A stretch of 64,000 nt of DNA from Oscillospiraceae bacterium (GTDB taxonomy: Bacteria > Bacillota > Clostridia > Oscillospirales > CAG-272), in assembly GCA_015065385.1 (NCBI GenBank), contig SVQK01000040.1:41731-105730 (forward strand), given 5' to 3'. Of the stretch, positions 1 to 9,014 are shown piece by piece (within the stretch, counting starts at the first letter, position 1; each line of letters starts with the position of its first letter). A program made the translations under genes and the position numbers. The notes beneath the pieces were generated by a model that was not told where the DNA came from, did no database searches, and was given only the letters and a program-made list of their open reading frames with translations.

Positions 1-545
1 AGGGGCAGCGCGCCGGTCACGGTGTCCTGGAACTCGCCGTTCGCGTAAATGTCCATGGTCTCGGCCTCGCCGCTGTACACGAAGGTCAGATTGACCCATT
101 CGTCACGGGGCGCGGCATAACCGGAAACGTTGTCCACGACGCCGTTGATCGTGTTGCCGACGTACACGCCGCCGTCATGGATGATGCGGATGGAGCCGAG
201 GATGGAGGAGCAGAGGAAAACATGTTCGGTGTTGTCTTCCACTTTCGCCCAGAAGCTTGCCGTATAGCTTTCCGCATCGACGTACTTGCCGAGGAAGATA
301 TACTGCTCGTTGTCGTCCATGTAGACCGCTCCGTTCGCAGTTCCGTCGCGTCCTTCCACGAACGTGGGATCTCCGACCAACTCGCCGGTCAAAACGCCGC
401 TGTCATCCTTCGCGTCGCCGTTGAAGCCGAAGTGCAGGCCGTTCTCCGGGAGCGTAAAGTCCTCCAGCGGGAATTCCGCCATCGCCGGGGAAGCCATCAC
501 GGAGACGAAAAGGAGTACGGAAAGAAAGATGAGCGCTTTTTTCAT
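1..545 (-). CDS. Exported LamG/concanavalin A-like domain protein, C-terminus cut by window edge
   Basis: The minus-strand frame is open from an ATG at 543-545 to the window edge, giving about 181 residues. The first ~23 form a signal peptide (MKKALIFL..., ending near PAMA-EF). The rest reads like a LamG-type jelly roll: LHFGFNGDAKDDSG near the start, ASFWAKV in the middle, and the typical end strands DEWVNLTFVYSG and MDIYANGEF. Such domains bind carbohydrate or surface ligands outside the cell and often form part of larger glycan-active proteins. The missing C-terminus could hold more domains, so a precise role cannot be given. An AAAGGA ribosome binding site precedes the start and a sigma-A promoter lies upstream. 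Confidence 0.75.
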   Translation of the reverse strand, partial: MKKALIFLSVLLFVSVMASPAMAEFPLEDFTLPENGLHFGFNGDAKDDSGVLTGELVGDPTFVEGRDGTANGAVYMDDNEQYIFLGKYVDAESYTASFWAKVEDNTEHVFLCSSILGSIRIIHDGGVYVGNTINGVVDNVSGYAAPRDEWVNLTFVYSGEAETMDIYANGEFQDTVTGALP

Positions 546-651
546 GGTACTGGTTCCTTTCCACAAGAATAAATTTCTCACCCGCTCCCCCGCGCGACGA
601 CGGCCGGAAAGACATCCTTCCGAGTCGCCCGGGATCTGCGGATGCTATTCT

Positions 652-680
652 ATTATACTGCATACACACACAATTTTCAA
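652..680 (-). promoter_or_regulatory. Sigma-A promoter for the LamG protein gene
   Basis: On the minus strand TTGAAA (675-680) is followed after exactly 17 bp by TATAAT (652-657). It lies about 110 bp upstream of the LamG-protein start at 545 and fires away from the neighbouring glycosidase gene, which ends at 743. Confidence 0.65.
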
Positions 681-742
681 CAGTTTTCCGTGGTGCATTC
701 TTATTTTTTCTCGGAAATCACGCGCGCCGCCCGTCCGACCGT

Positions 743-2206
743 TCAGAGGCTGAAAATCAAAAGCCCCGCGCCGAGGCCATACCGCGCCCCTGTCCGGTCA
801 AATACGACGGTCTGTCCGAAGGGAGGCAGATTTGAAACGCAGAATCCTTCCCAATCGTCGGGGATCAGGGGATCGACCGTGAGCTGACCGTCCCGCCCTC
901 CGATCCCGAAGAGCCCTGAGAGCACAAGGTCGCAGAAGGTGGAGTGATTGTAGTCCTTGCCCCGTTCCACGACGCCGCGCGCGGGATCCCAGCCGTCCCC
1001 TTTGAGGATCGTTCTCGCCGTCCAGTCCCCGGTGAAGGGATCCATGTCCTCGTCGATCCACATGATCTCCCGCCCGTCTTCGGTGATCAGCCGGTGGGAC
1101 GCCGCGTACTGACGGAGAAGCGAGACATAGTCCTCCTTCGTGACCGAGACTTCGCCGTGCGTGCGCAGATGGTTCGCAAGGGCGGTCAGGGTCTGGGACG
1201 TCGCGTAAGGCCAGACGGGACCGTTCCACAGGCATTCGTGCGGATGCGGGTACATAAATCGCGGATGACTGCGCTCCGCCGTCGTGATGCCGTACGGGGC
1301 GCGGAATCCCGCCTCGTCGGTCAGGAACCGGAACGCCTCGGATTTATCCGGCCCCGGAATCCCGAATACCCACGGAATGTATCCGATCTCCTCCCGCACG
1401 TCGTGCTCCGCGGGGACGGGAGGTCTTTTGTCCGACGGGAATTCCTCGTCCCTGCCGCAGGGGATGACCTTGTAGAAATCGCCGTCCCAGAGCAGCCGGT
1501 CCATCTTCTCGCGCAGCCACGCCGCCTTTTCCGCGTACCGCCTTGACAGATCGAAGCGCCCGGACCGCGCCGCCATACGGGAGATCGCCTCCGCGTCGGC
1601 AATCATGTAGGAGTTCATCGTCGGACGGATGCCGGAGCCGCTGATCGATTCCTCCATGGCGTCCCAGCCGTCCTGAGACCAGAAGAGTCCGCACGGATGG
1701 AGGTTCATCTTCTCCCGGTCCTCATAGAGCGAGACGAGCTTGTCGAGACACTCCGCCTCGAACGCCGGATCGGGATGCAGGCTCAGCCAGTCCTCGAGCA
1801 GGGAGGCGTACCATGTGCTGTACGAGAGGGAATTTCCATGCCGATCGAGGAAGAACGAGATATACTCCTTCGTCCACTCCTCCGGGGCGTTCATCCAGCG
1901 GGCCTCGCGGACATGGTGCCCGAGTGCGGCGTTGATGGAGTTGTACGCCCCGGCCCATCCGACCGAAGGGGAGAATTCCGTGAGGATATGCCCGTACGGG
2001 GTGTCGGCCCAGTGCTTGCGCAGCGTCCACCAGCGATAGTAGTAGGTTTTCTCGATCGCCTTGTCCGGGCAGTCGATGAGCGGGATCCGGGGAGCCAGCC
2101 AGTCAAACGCGCGATCGTTCGGGATCATGGACGGATGGATCTCACAGTCGTCCGCGTTGAAAGATTCGATATAGTCCTTCAGTCTTGCGTTCAGATCGGG
2201 AAACAT
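743..2206 (-). CDS. (alpha/alpha)6-barrel glycosidase, MGH1/GH63-like
   Basis: A 487-residue protein without a signal peptide, so probably cytoplasmic. It has the layout of the MGH1-like (GH63/GH37-related) barrel: W-rich helices through the first half, ECLWNGPVWPYATSQ near residue 340 and KDYNHSTFCDLVLSGL near residue 440. The WNGPVWP motif is characteristic of the active-site face of these alpha-glucosidase/trehalase-type enzymes. It probably cleaves an imported oligosaccharide; the substrate cannot be read from sequence. The start has a GAGGAA ribosome binding site about 9 nt upstream. It is divergent from the sugar kinase/polyol dehydrogenase pair, which suggests shared carbohydrate catabolism. 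Confidence 0.8.
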   Translation of the reverse strand: MFPDLNARLKDYIESFNADDCEIHPSMIPNDRAFDWLAPRIPLIDCPDKAIEKTYYYRWWTLRKHWADTPYGHILTEFSPSVGWAGAYNSINAALGHHVREARWMNAPEEWTKEYISFFLDRHGNSLSYSTWYASLLEDWLSLHPDPAFEAECLDKLVSLYEDREKMNLHPCGLFWSQDGWDAMEESISGSGIRPTMNSYMIADAEAISRMAARSGRFDLSRRYAEKAAWLREKMDRLLWDGDFYKVIPCGRDEEFPSDKRPPVPAEHDVREEIGYIPWVFGIPGPDKSEAFRFLTDEAGFRAPYGITTAERSHPRFMYPHPHECLWNGPVWPYATSQTLTALANHLRTHGEVSVTKEDYVSLLRQYAASHRLITEDGREIMWIDEDMDPFTGDWTARTILKGDGWDPARGVVERGKDYNHSTFCDLVLSGLFGIGGRDGQLTVDPLIPDDWEGFCVSNLPPFGQTVVFDRTGARYGLGAGLLIFSL

Positions 2207-2317
2207 AGATGTTCGTTCCTCACTTTCTACGGTTCAGCCGTCCGGCTGTTCTTCCTAAAGAGGCTGTCCGGAACGGAGGGACAGATCAGGCTGCCCGCCG
2301 TTCCCTGTTTCAAGAGT

Positions 2318-2346
2318 ATTATACCCGCTGCCGCCCGGATTGTAAA
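2318..2346 (-). promoter_or_regulatory. Sigma-A promoter for the MGH1-like glycosidase
   Basis: Minus strand TTTACA (2341-2346), 17-bp spacer, TATAAT (2318-2323). The spacer begins ATCCGGGCG, a CCGG-containing start also seen at several other promoters here. It occupies the 319-bp gap 2207-2525 together with the opposing promoter for the sugar kinase; nothing else is evident in the gap. Confidence 0.65.
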
Positions 2347-2454
2347 GTCTTTTTTCCGCTCCCGTTCAAACGGTTTTCAGGTCGGCCCGGCGGAGCGCAG
2401 TTGCGCTTTCTTCCTGATTTTTTATCGGGACCTGTCCGCAAAAGCTCTTTGATG

Positions 2455-2483
2455 TTGACTTTTTCGGCGATTGATTCTATAAT
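2455..2483 (+). promoter_or_regulatory. Sigma-A promoter for the pfkB-mtlD-like pair
   Basis: TTGACT (2455-2460), exactly 17 bp, TATAAT (2478-2483), about 43 bp before the kinase start. It is a near-consensus strong promoter. Confidence 0.8.
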
Positions 2484-2525
2484 GATGCCGGAACCTGTAT
2501 GAATTCATTTTCAAGGAGGCCTAAG

Positions 2526-3551
2526 ATGAAAAACAGAATCGTGGTGGCCGGAAATATCATCGTAGACCGGTTTTATCCCATCGCGGGCTACCCGGATCGA
2601 GGACAGCTCACCACCATTCTCGACGGGATAGGACAGTCCGTGGGAGGCGCGGTCTGCAACGTGGGCATCGACCTGAAACGGCTCATGCCGGACACGGACG
2701 TCTGCGCGCTCGGTCTGGTCGGGGAGGACGAGGACGGGGAATTCGCGCTTTCCGTCATGCGGGACGCAGGAGTGGACGTCTCGATGACGGGACGCCGCGG
2801 AACGACCTCGTTCACCGCCGTCATGAGCGATTCCGTCACAAACGAGCGGACCTTCTTCCAGTACCGCGGCGCGAACGCGCTCCTTTCGGAGGATTCTTTC
2901 GACTGGGACCGGCTGGACTGCGACATCCTCCACGCGGCGTACATCCTTCTGCTCGACGCGCTCGACGAAGAGGACGGGGAATACGGCACGAAAATGGCAC
3001 GGCTTCTGGCTCACTCGAAGGAACGGGGCATCCGGACCTCCATCGACGTGGTGAGCGAGACCGGAACCCGCTTTTCCCGTCTTGTGCCGCCCGCGCTCCG
3101 TTACACCGACCTCTGCGTCATCAACGAAATCGAGGCGGGACAGACCACCGGGATCCCTCTGCGGGATGAGGACGGGAGCCTGATTTTCGCCCATGTCAAG
3201 CCCTGCCTGCGCGCGCTCTTCGAGCTCGGGGTCGGCGAGTGGGCGGTCATCCACTGTCCGGAGGGCGGCTTCGGCATGGACAAGGCGGGGCGTTTCGCCG
3301 CATCCGGGAAAATCCCGACGCCCCCCGGCTATATCAAGAGCAAGGTCGGAGCGGGAGACGCGTTCTGTGCCGGCGTGCTGTCGGCTGCTCACCGGGGCAT
3401 GACGCTGTCCGAAGCCGTGCGCCTCGGAAATGCGGCCGCCATGGTATCCCTCAGCGTTCCGGGCGCGACGGAGGCCATGCGGACCGTCGGAGAATGCCTC
3501 CGTGCGGCGGACCGTTTCGGCGAGACGGAACTGCCCGCGATTCCAGATTGA
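2526..3551 (+). CDS. PfkB-family carbohydrate kinase
   Basis: A 341-residue ribokinase/PfkB fold. The N-terminal strand is IVVAGNIIVDRF, a substrate-lid segment carries GGAVCNVGIDL, and the C-terminal signature KVGAGDAFCAGVL (around residue 280) contains the catalytic Asp and anion hole. It phosphorylates a sugar or sugar derivative with ATP in the cytosol; PfkB members vary too much to name the substrate. The start at 2526 is chosen over an upstream in-frame ATG at 2499 because AAGGAGG lies immediately before it and the upstream ATG sits only 16 bp after the -10 box. It is followed after 11 bp by the polyol-phosphate dehydrogenase gene, so the two form an operon. Confidence 0.88.
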   Translation: MKNRIVVAGNIIVDRFYPIAGYPDRGQLTTILDGIGQSVGGAVCNVGIDLKRLMPDTDVCALGLVGEDEDGEFALSVMRDAGVDVSMTGRRGTTSFTAVMSDSVTNERTFFQYRGANALLSEDSFDWDRLDCDILHAAYILLLDALDEEDGEYGTKMARLLAHSKERGIRTSIDVVSETGTRFSRLVPPALRYTDLCVINEIEAGQTTGIPLRDEDGSLIFAHVKPCLRALFELGVGEWAVIHCPEGGFGMDKAGRFAASGKIPTPPGYIKSKVGAGDAFCAGVLSAAHRGMTLSEAVRLGNAAAMVSLSVPGATEAMRTVGECLRAADRFGETELPAIPD

Positions 3552-3562
3552 GGAGGTGCTCC

Positions 3563-4768
3563 ATGAAAAAGATCTGTGTCATCGGAGCGGGAAACATCGG
3601 GCGCGGTTTCATCGGACAGCTGTTTTCCGAAGCGGGCCGGGAGGTCCTCTATCTGGATGTGGTCAAATCCACAGTGGACGCGCTGAACGAGGCCGGATGC
3701 TATCCCCTTGACCTCGTATCGAACGCCGGACGCGAGCGGATAATCATCTCCCCCGTCCGGGCTGTGGACGGAAACGACCGCGATGCGGCTGCGGATGCCA
3801 TCGCGGAGGCGGAGATCCTCGTCACCTGCGTCGGGGCGAAGGCGCTCCGATATATCGTTCCGAATCTGGCCGCCGGGATCCGGCTGAGACTGGCGCGGGG
3901 AGGCGGTCCGCTCAATCTGCTGATCTGCGAGAACCTGATGGACGCGGACAAGGTCCTCCGTTCCCTTCTCGAAGAGGTCCTGACCGCGGAAGAGCTCAGA
4001 TCTCTCGGGCTGGTGGAGACCTCAGTGGGCCGCATGGTTCCCCTCCCCGACAAATCGCTCCTTGAAGCGGAACCGCTGCTCGTCCGGGCGGAGCGGTACG
4101 GCATCCTGCCCTTCGACCGGGACGCGTGGATCGGGCCGCTTCCGGAGATCCCGGGACTTGTGCCGGTTTCCCCCTTCCAGTTTGTGATCGAGCGGAAGCT
4201 CTATGTTCACAATATGGGCCACGCGGTCTGCGCCTATCTCGGAACGCTGGCGGGATACGAGCGGATCGCGGACGCCATCGGGGATCCGGCGGTGCGCTGC
4301 GCGGTGAGGGAGGCGATGACCGCTTCCGTCCGCGCGCTGGCGAAACAATTCGGTCAGCCGCTCGACGCCCTCCTTGCGCACACGGACGATCTGATCCGCC
4401 GTTTCGGAAACCGGGCTCTCGGTGACACCTGCGCGCGGGTCGGAGCGGATATCCCGCGGAAGCTGGCCTTCTCGGACCGGCTCACAGGCGCGGCGCGGAC
4501 GGTACTTGCCTCCGGGATGAGGCCGGTGTGGCACTCGCTCGGAGCAGCCGCGGCGATCCGCTGTCTGGAACGGGAACAGGGTTCCGTCTTTCCGGATCCC
4601 GACGCCGCGTTCGATTCGCTCACAGGAGTGACGGAAGGGCCGTACCGGGAGGACGCGCTGACTTTCCGCGAACTCCTCCGGCAGAACGAAAACTCCCCGG
4701 ATCTTCTCAGGATCATGATCTGCGCGGCGGACGAGCTTCTCGCGGCGCACACTCCCGCGGTGATGTGA
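3563..4768 (+). CDS. Mannitol-1-phosphate 5-dehydrogenase family protein
   Basis: A 401-residue protein of the mannitol dehydrogenase superfamily. The N-terminal Rossmann motif is GAGNIGRGFIGQLF, typical of MtlD-type enzymes, and the active-site motif RKLYVHNMGHA lies near residue 212. Family members oxidise mannitol-1-phosphate to fructose-6-phosphate with NAD. Here the partner is a PfkB kinase rather than a PTS, so the true substrate may be another hexitol or hexonate phosphate. The ATG at 3563 follows GAGGAGG by 7 nt. An open frame reaches back to 3239, but that part overlaps the kinase gene and is not used. A terminator follows. Confidence 0.85.
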   Translation: MKKICVIGAGNIGRGFIGQLFSEAGREVLYLDVVKSTVDALNEAGCYPLDLVSNAGRERIIISPVRAVDGNDRDAAADAIAEAEILVTCVGAKALRYIVPNLAAGIRLRLARGGGPLNLLICENLMDADKVLRSLLEEVLTAEELRSLGLVETSVGRMVPLPDKSLLEAEPLLVRAERYGILPFDRDAWIGPLPEIPGLVPVSPFQFVIERKLYVHNMGHAVCAYLGTLAGYERIADAIGDPAVRCAVREAMTASVRALAKQFGQPLDALLAHTDDLIRRFGNRALGDTCARVGADIPRKLAFSDRLTGAARTVLASGMRPVWHSLGAAAAIRCLEREQGSVFPDPDAAFDSLTGVTEGPYREDALTFRELLRQNENSPDLLRIMICAADELLAAHTPAVM

Positions 4769-4785
4769 CTCGTCAAAACAGACAA

Positions 4786-4820
4786 AACCCGGACGCGCTC
4801 GAAAAACGCTCCGGGTTCTT
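4786..4820. terminator. Bidirectional intrinsic terminator
   Basis: An 8-bp perfect stem AACCCGGA/TCCGGGTT (4786-4793 and 4810-4817) is followed on the plus strand by CTT and flanked by A-runs that serve the minus strand. It lies between two convergent genes, the dehydrogenase (ends 4768) and the isomerase (ends 4845). Confidence 0.6.
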
Positions 4821-4844
4821 ATGATTCCGTTCCTGTTCCGCGGT

Positions 4845-5516
4845 TCAGTCCGCCGGGGGATATTCGTTGCAGAGCAGAACTTCGGCGGGCTCGTCCTCCT
4901 CGATCTCGGAGAAGCGGGGCTGGTCTTCATAGAAGCGGTTGTCCTTCGCGTCGTCGTTGACCATCGAAACCTCGCCGACCACGACGTCCCCGCCCTCTCC
5001 CCAGAAGGAGTGATAGAGATACCGCTGCATCGTGATGGATTCGCCGGGCTTCAGGCGCAGGACCGTGCCCGCCGGAACGATCCGGGTGATGCCGTCCGTC
5101 GTCACGGGAACGTCCTTTTCGGACAAGCCCTCGTTTTCATCGGACAGCCAGACCCGCACCGCCAGATCCGCGCCGCCCCGGTTGATGATATCCTCCATCT
5201 TGCTCCAGTGGAAGTGGAGGGGCGTCACCTGCCCTTCGCGGACGAGCATGATCTTCTCCGCGTAGGTCTTGCTCTCCGGATCGCCGATTTTCCCGTTGCG
5301 GATCGTAACGAGCTGCAGGCCGGTCTTTTTGAAGTCGCCCGAGCCGAAATCCGTGATATCCCACCCGAGCATCCGCTCCCGGATCTCGTCGTATTCATGG
5401 CCGAGGGTCTTCCACTTCCCGGCCGGGATATCGCAGAACGGAGGCAGGCGGAAGCACACCCCCTCAAGCGCGTCCCGGAATTCGCGTATATACCCGTTGA
5501 TTTCCGATCTCTTCAT
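4845..5516 (-). CDS. D-lyxose ketol-isomerase-type cupin
   Basis: A 223-residue cytoplasmic cupin that matches the D-lyxose/D-mannose isomerase family in length and layout. It starts MKRSEIN. The metal-binding motif is TPLHFHWSKMEDI (His-x-His plus Glu), and a second His comes in YLYHSFWGE near residue 175. Family members interconvert D-lyxose and D-xylulose, or D-mannose and D-fructose, with Mn or Co. The gene lies 45 bp downstream of a solute-binding lipoprotein on the same strand, probably in one transcript, which links uptake and isomerisation of a sugar. The start has an AAAGGA site. Confidence 0.88.
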   Translation of the reverse strand: MKRSEINGYIREFRDALEGVCFRLPPFCDIPAGKWKTLGHEYDEIRERMLGWDITDFGSGDFKKTGLQLVTIRNGKIGDPESKTYAEKIMLVREGQVTPLHFHWSKMEDIINRGGADLAVRVWLSDENEGLSEKDVPVTTDGITRIVPAGTVLRLKPGESITMQRYLYHSFWGEGGDVVVGEVSMVNDDAKDNRFYEDQPRFSEIEEDEPAEVLLCNEYPPAD

Positions 5517-5561
5517 CGTCTTTTTATCCTTTCTGTGCCGTCTTCTCCCGATACGGGCCGA

Positions 5562-7073
5562 TCAGCCGCCCACGCCGTAGGCCTTCAGGGTCTTCTCCAT
5601 GGACTTGGTCACGACCTTCGCGGACTTCTCGAAGGATGAGGCGAAGGTGTCCTGCTTGCTGTTCCACATGGAGGAGATCGTGCCGTACATGCTGCCCCAG
5701 TTGTAATAGCGGCCTATATCGTAGATCACGCTGTCGAAGATGATCTCGAGCATCTCGAGGGAGTCGTTGTCCCGCATGTACTTGCCCTCGAGCGTGATAT
5801 CGTAGTAGGCCGGGAGGACGGTCTGCATGCTTCTGGCGGAGAAGGCTTCGATGACGATGCCCGTCCGCTCCGGATTCTCACAGGTGACCGGTACGGAGAA
5901 GAAGCCCGTTCCGTAGGGGTCGTTTTCGTTGCAGTAAGCCGCCTGAGCCTCGTCGAACTTCGGATTCGGGAGGACGCCGAAATCGGACTCCACCTCGCGC
6001 AGGTTCTCGATATCGCGCATGTGAACCCACGAGAAGAGCGTGTTTTTGCCCTCGATCATCCGGACCTTGACGTCGTAGTCCCCCATGCCCTTGTAGACGT
6101 CTAGCTCGGTGGACATGGACAGGGTGCAGTCCTGCTGAATGAAGGAAATGAGCTTCGTCCACGACTCGACGGAATGATCGGTCAGGAACGTGATCTTCGG
6201 GTCACCGTTGTCGTCCAGCTCCGCGCACATGTTGCCGAGCGCGTTAAACATGGTCTGGCCGGAATCGCTGAAATACAGATAGCCGATCACGTCGTCCTCG
6301 TTGTACTTGCCGTCGCCGTTCTTGTCGGTGAGGACCGCGTTCGACATCTCGATGAATTTGTCCATCGTGAAGGTCCCCTCGCGCACGAGCTCATAGGGAT
6401 CGTCCAGATGGTAGTCCGTGATGTTGTCCTTCACAAAGGCGATAACGTTGACGGCGTTGTTGTCCGCCTCGGTCAGCTCGCCCGCCGCGAAGAAGATTTT
6501 GCCGCAGAGGGAGAGATCATGGATCGAGTTCTGATCCCACCACTTCTGCTCGAGGTTCAGGTACGGGACCTCCATGAGATCCATGACCTGCCCCTTTCCG
6601 GCGATGGCGGTGGTGTCGTTTCCGTTGCAGATGACCGCGTCCATGTTTTCGCCCGCCGTCACCATCTTGTTGACATAGGTCGCGCAGGCTCCGTTGTCCC
6701 CCATGAATTCCTGCGCGATGGCGAGGTTATAGGTGGTGTTGATGTAGTCGTTGCGGTTGTAGATCGCGTCGTTCAGCGCTTCGCCGTTCAGCTCCTCCAC
6801 CCAGATATCCTTGACCGTCCAGAAATTCGCGCCGCACTTGCGGATATAGAATGTAAAGGCGTATCCGTCGTAATCGTTCACCGGAACGCCCGGATCGAAG
6901 ACCTCCTCCGTCTCTTCCTCGGGAGAGGCTGTCGGTTCGGCGGCGACGGGCTCCGCCTGTGACGCCGCGGCAGGATCCTCCCGCCCGTTTCCGCTTTCGC
7001 TGCACGCTGTCAAAATCAGCATCACCAGGGCCAGAACAGTACACCAGCCCCTCATTGCAAAACGCTTTGCCAT
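5562..7073 (-). CDS. Extracellular solute-binding lipoprotein (paralogue 1 of 6)
   Basis: A 503-residue lipoprotein with a signal peptide ending LILTAC (lipobox) and a Glu/Pro-rich linker to about residue 60. The mature part follows the carbohydrate-type solute-binding fold. It has three marks shared by all six paralogues in this window: a KWWDQ segment, an EF-hand-like loop DKNGDGKYNEDD, and a C-terminal block YYDITLEGKYMRD. The start at 7073 is chosen because AAGGAGA precedes it; an upstream extension to 7253 has no signal. No permease or ATPase gene adjoins it, so it is an orphan receptor or works with a distant transporter. The downstream neighbour is a lyxose-isomerase-type gene. Confidence 0.85.
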   Translation of the reverse strand: MAKRFAMRGWCTVLALVMLILTACSESGNGREDPAAASQAEPVAAEPTASPEEETEEVFDPGVPVNDYDGYAFTFYIRKCGANFWTVKDIWVEELNGEALNDAIYNRNDYINTTYNLAIAQEFMGDNGACATYVNKMVTAGENMDAVICNGNDTTAIAGKGQVMDLMEVPYLNLEQKWWDQNSIHDLSLCGKIFFAAGELTEADNNAVNVIAFVKDNITDYHLDDPYELVREGTFTMDKFIEMSNAVLTDKNGDGKYNEDDVIGYLYFSDSGQTMFNALGNMCAELDDNGDPKITFLTDHSVESWTKLISFIQQDCTLSMSTELDVYKGMGDYDVKVRMIEGKNTLFSWVHMRDIENLREVESDFGVLPNPKFDEAQAAYCNENDPYGTGFFSVPVTCENPERTGIVIEAFSARSMQTVLPAYYDITLEGKYMRDNDSLEMLEIIFDSVIYDIGRYYNWGSMYGTISSMWNSKQDTFASSFEKSAKVVTKSMEKTLKAYGVGG

Positions 7074-7259
7074 ACTGTCTCCTTTCTTGACGTTCCCTGT
7101 TGGAAAGTGTCTGAAAAAACCGATTGGCTTCCGATCAATTTGATGGAACATTGTAAGTATAGCATCGAGATTGGCGGATAATGTGAACGCACGGTGAATT
7201 ATATGTTTCCGCTCCGGACCTGCCCGAAACCAGCGGAGCCTTCGTCCGTCCATCCTCTC

Positions 7260-7288
7260 TTGACAAGCGGGGAGATTTCCTGTATAAT
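7260..7288 (+). promoter_or_regulatory. Consensus sigma-A promoter for solute-binding lipoprotein 2
   Basis: TTGACA (7260-7265), 17-bp spacer, TATAAT (7283-7288): a perfect consensus, about 50 bp before the start at 7339. It is divergent from the gene starting at 7073. Confidence 0.85.
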
Positions 7289-7338
7289 CGGGATCGGTTG
7301 AATCCGATCATTACCAGAAAAGAAAATGCGAGGTCATC

Positions 7339-8820
7339 ATGAAACAGAACAGAACCGCCTGCGCCCTTCTCGGCTTACTCCTGCTGCTCCCTGCCTGCGG
7401 AAAAACGGAAGACGCGCCGCCCGCGGAACAGGAGACGATCCCGTCCGCTCCCTCGGAGGTCGCCCCGGACGAAGCGGGATCCGAACCGGAAGAGGAACCT
7501 CCGCTTGCCTATCTCGGCGAACACGATTTCGGAGGCAAAACGTACACGATGCTGGTCAGCGGCATGGACAACAGCGAATGGCGTCAGAATCCGATCGACG
7601 CCGACGCGGAGAACCCGGAGATTCAGAACAGCATGCGGTTCCAGCGCAATATCGAAATCGAGAACACCTACCAGGTCAGGCTCGAATCCGTTGAGCAGTT
7701 CGGGAGCGGCGGTCTCGTCATGACGGAAATCAAAAACGCGATCAAAGCGAACGACGAGCTTTACCATTCCGTGATGCTCTGCGCGGAAAACATGTGGAAG
7801 CTCGTGCAGGAGGGGTATTTTCTGAACCTGAACGACCTGCCGAACCTTTCCCTTTCGAGTCCGTGGTGGGATCAGCGGTCCGTGGAGGATATGACCGTCA
7901 ACGGAAAGCTCTACCACGCGGTCAACGCAGTCTGTACGGCGACTTACAACGCGACCTTCGCCGTGCTCTTCAACAAGGAACTGGCCGAAACCTATCAGGT
8001 TCCCTCCCCCTATGAGTATGTGCTCGACGACGCGTGGACCTACGACGTGCTGAACGACATGATGACGGGCATTTCGACCGACCTCGACGGCAACGGCAAG
8101 ATGGACGACCACGACCTCTTCGGCCTCTGCCTCTGGGTGGACGCCATCACAGGCGCGGTCAACTCGGGGCTGGAATACTGCTGTCAGGTCGGGGACGACG
8201 GACTGCTCGCGCTCACGCTGGACACGGAGCGGGTGCAGAACATCGTGGACAAGTTCCTCCGGTTCGCCGCCGACGACAGCATCACTGCCGACTACATCTA
8301 CAAGGGATACAGCTCCTACGATCTCTTCGCCGGAAACCACGCATTGTTCTACATGCAGGAGATCAACCGCATCACGGCGTTCCGGGACATGGAGGCCGAT
8401 TTCGGAGTGCTGCCCATGCCGAAATACGAGGCAGCGCAGGAGGTCTACCGGAACTGCGTCGCGGAAAACGACGGCGTTCTTCTGGCCGTTCCGATCATCA
8501 TCTCCGACGAAGAGTTCTCGACGGTGGTGCTCGAAGCGCTCGCCCGGCTGTCTCAGGAATATGTGATGCCGGCGTACTACGAAATCACGCTCCAGCGGAA
8601 AGCCGCCCGCGACGAGGAATCCGGACAGATGCTGGACATCATTTTCTCGACCCGCGCCTACGACCTCGGCTGGATCTACCAGATCGGCGCGCTGAAAAAC
8701 TCCATGAAGGACATGGTCAACGGAGGTTCCTCCAACATCTCCGCCGTCGTCGCAAAGAGAAAAAACATTGCGAACCGGATGCTGAAGGAAGTGAACGAAT
8801 TCTATCAGGGAGAAGGCTGA
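7339..8820 (+). CDS. Extracellular solute-binding lipoprotein (paralogue 2 of 6)
   Basis: A 493-residue lipoprotein with the N-terminus MKQNRTACALLG..., lipobox LLPAC, and an acidic linker to about residue 50. The mature domain carries SPWWDQRS, the calcium-loop-like DLDGNGKMDDHD and the C-terminal YYEITLQRKAARDEES block of the local family. It probably binds an oligosaccharide or related solute at the outer membrane face. A strong consensus promoter precedes it and a hairpin terminator follows, so it is mostly a single-gene unit. The next gene is the XRE-glycosidase fusion. No transporter gene is nearby. Confidence 0.85.
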   Translation: MKQNRTACALLGLLLLLPACGKTEDAPPAEQETIPSAPSEVAPDEAGSEPEEEPPLAYLGEHDFGGKTYTMLVSGMDNSEWRQNPIDADAENPEIQNSMRFQRNIEIENTYQVRLESVEQFGSGGLVMTEIKNAIKANDELYHSVMLCAENMWKLVQEGYFLNLNDLPNLSLSSPWWDQRSVEDMTVNGKLYHAVNAVCTATYNATFAVLFNKELAETYQVPSPYEYVLDDAWTYDVLNDMMTGISTDLDGNGKMDDHDLFGLCLWVDAITGAVNSGLEYCCQVGDDGLLALTLDTERVQNIVDKFLRFAADDSITADYIYKGYSSYDLFAGNHALFYMQEINRITAFRDMEADFGVLPMPKYEAAQEVYRNCVAENDGVLLAVPIIISDEEFSTVVLEALARLSQEYVMPAYYEITLQRKAARDEESGQMLDIIFSTRAYDLGWIYQIGALKNSMKDMVNGGSSNISAVVAKRKNIANRMLKEVNEFYQGEG

Positions 8821-8836
8821 TTCTCCCTTTCCCGAA

Positions 8837-8897
8837 AACGCCCCTTCCCTGCCGCGCGCTTCACCGTACGGTCGGGAGAGGCGTTCTTTCTGTTTTT
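8837..8897 (+). terminator. Likely intrinsic terminator after solute-binding lipoprotein 2
   Basis: AACGCC (8837-8842) pairs with GGCGTT (8880-8885), extended by imperfect CCTTCCC/GGGAGAG pairing, and a T-rich run ending in TTTTT follows. Confidence 0.5.
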
Positions 8898-8920
8898 CGG
8901 ACGGGTAAACGAAAAGTAGA

Positions 8921-8949
8921 TTGCGCAATGGGGAAAAAGATGCTATACT
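8921..8949 (+). promoter_or_regulatory. Promoter for the XRE-glycosidase fusion gene
   Basis: TTGCGC (8921-8926), 17-bp spacer, TATACT (8944-8949), about 65 bp before the ATG at 9015. The -35 box is weaker than at the neighbouring consensus promoter, as expected for a regulator gene. Confidence 0.6.
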
Positions 8950-9014
8950 GTTTTCAAAGCAGTCGATCGACTCAAACAAAAACGATATGCGAAACCGCAG
9001 GGAGGTTCGACAGG

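Noticed and set aside
3239..3562. N-terminal extension of the mannitol-1-phosphate-dehydrogenase-type gene
   Set aside because: It overlaps the kinase gene out of frame. The Rossmann motif begins at the ATG at 3563, which has a strong ribosome binding site.
7074..7253. N-terminal extension of solute-binding lipoprotein 1 to 7253
   Set aside because: The signal peptide and lipobox start at 7073, where an AAGGAGA site is present.
8034..9014. Open frame that extends the XRE fusion N-terminally by 327 codons
   Set aside because: It lies over the end of the solute-binding lipoprotein gene in another frame, reads as Arg-rich shadow sequence, and the helix-turn-helix start at 9015 has its own promoter and ribosome binding site.
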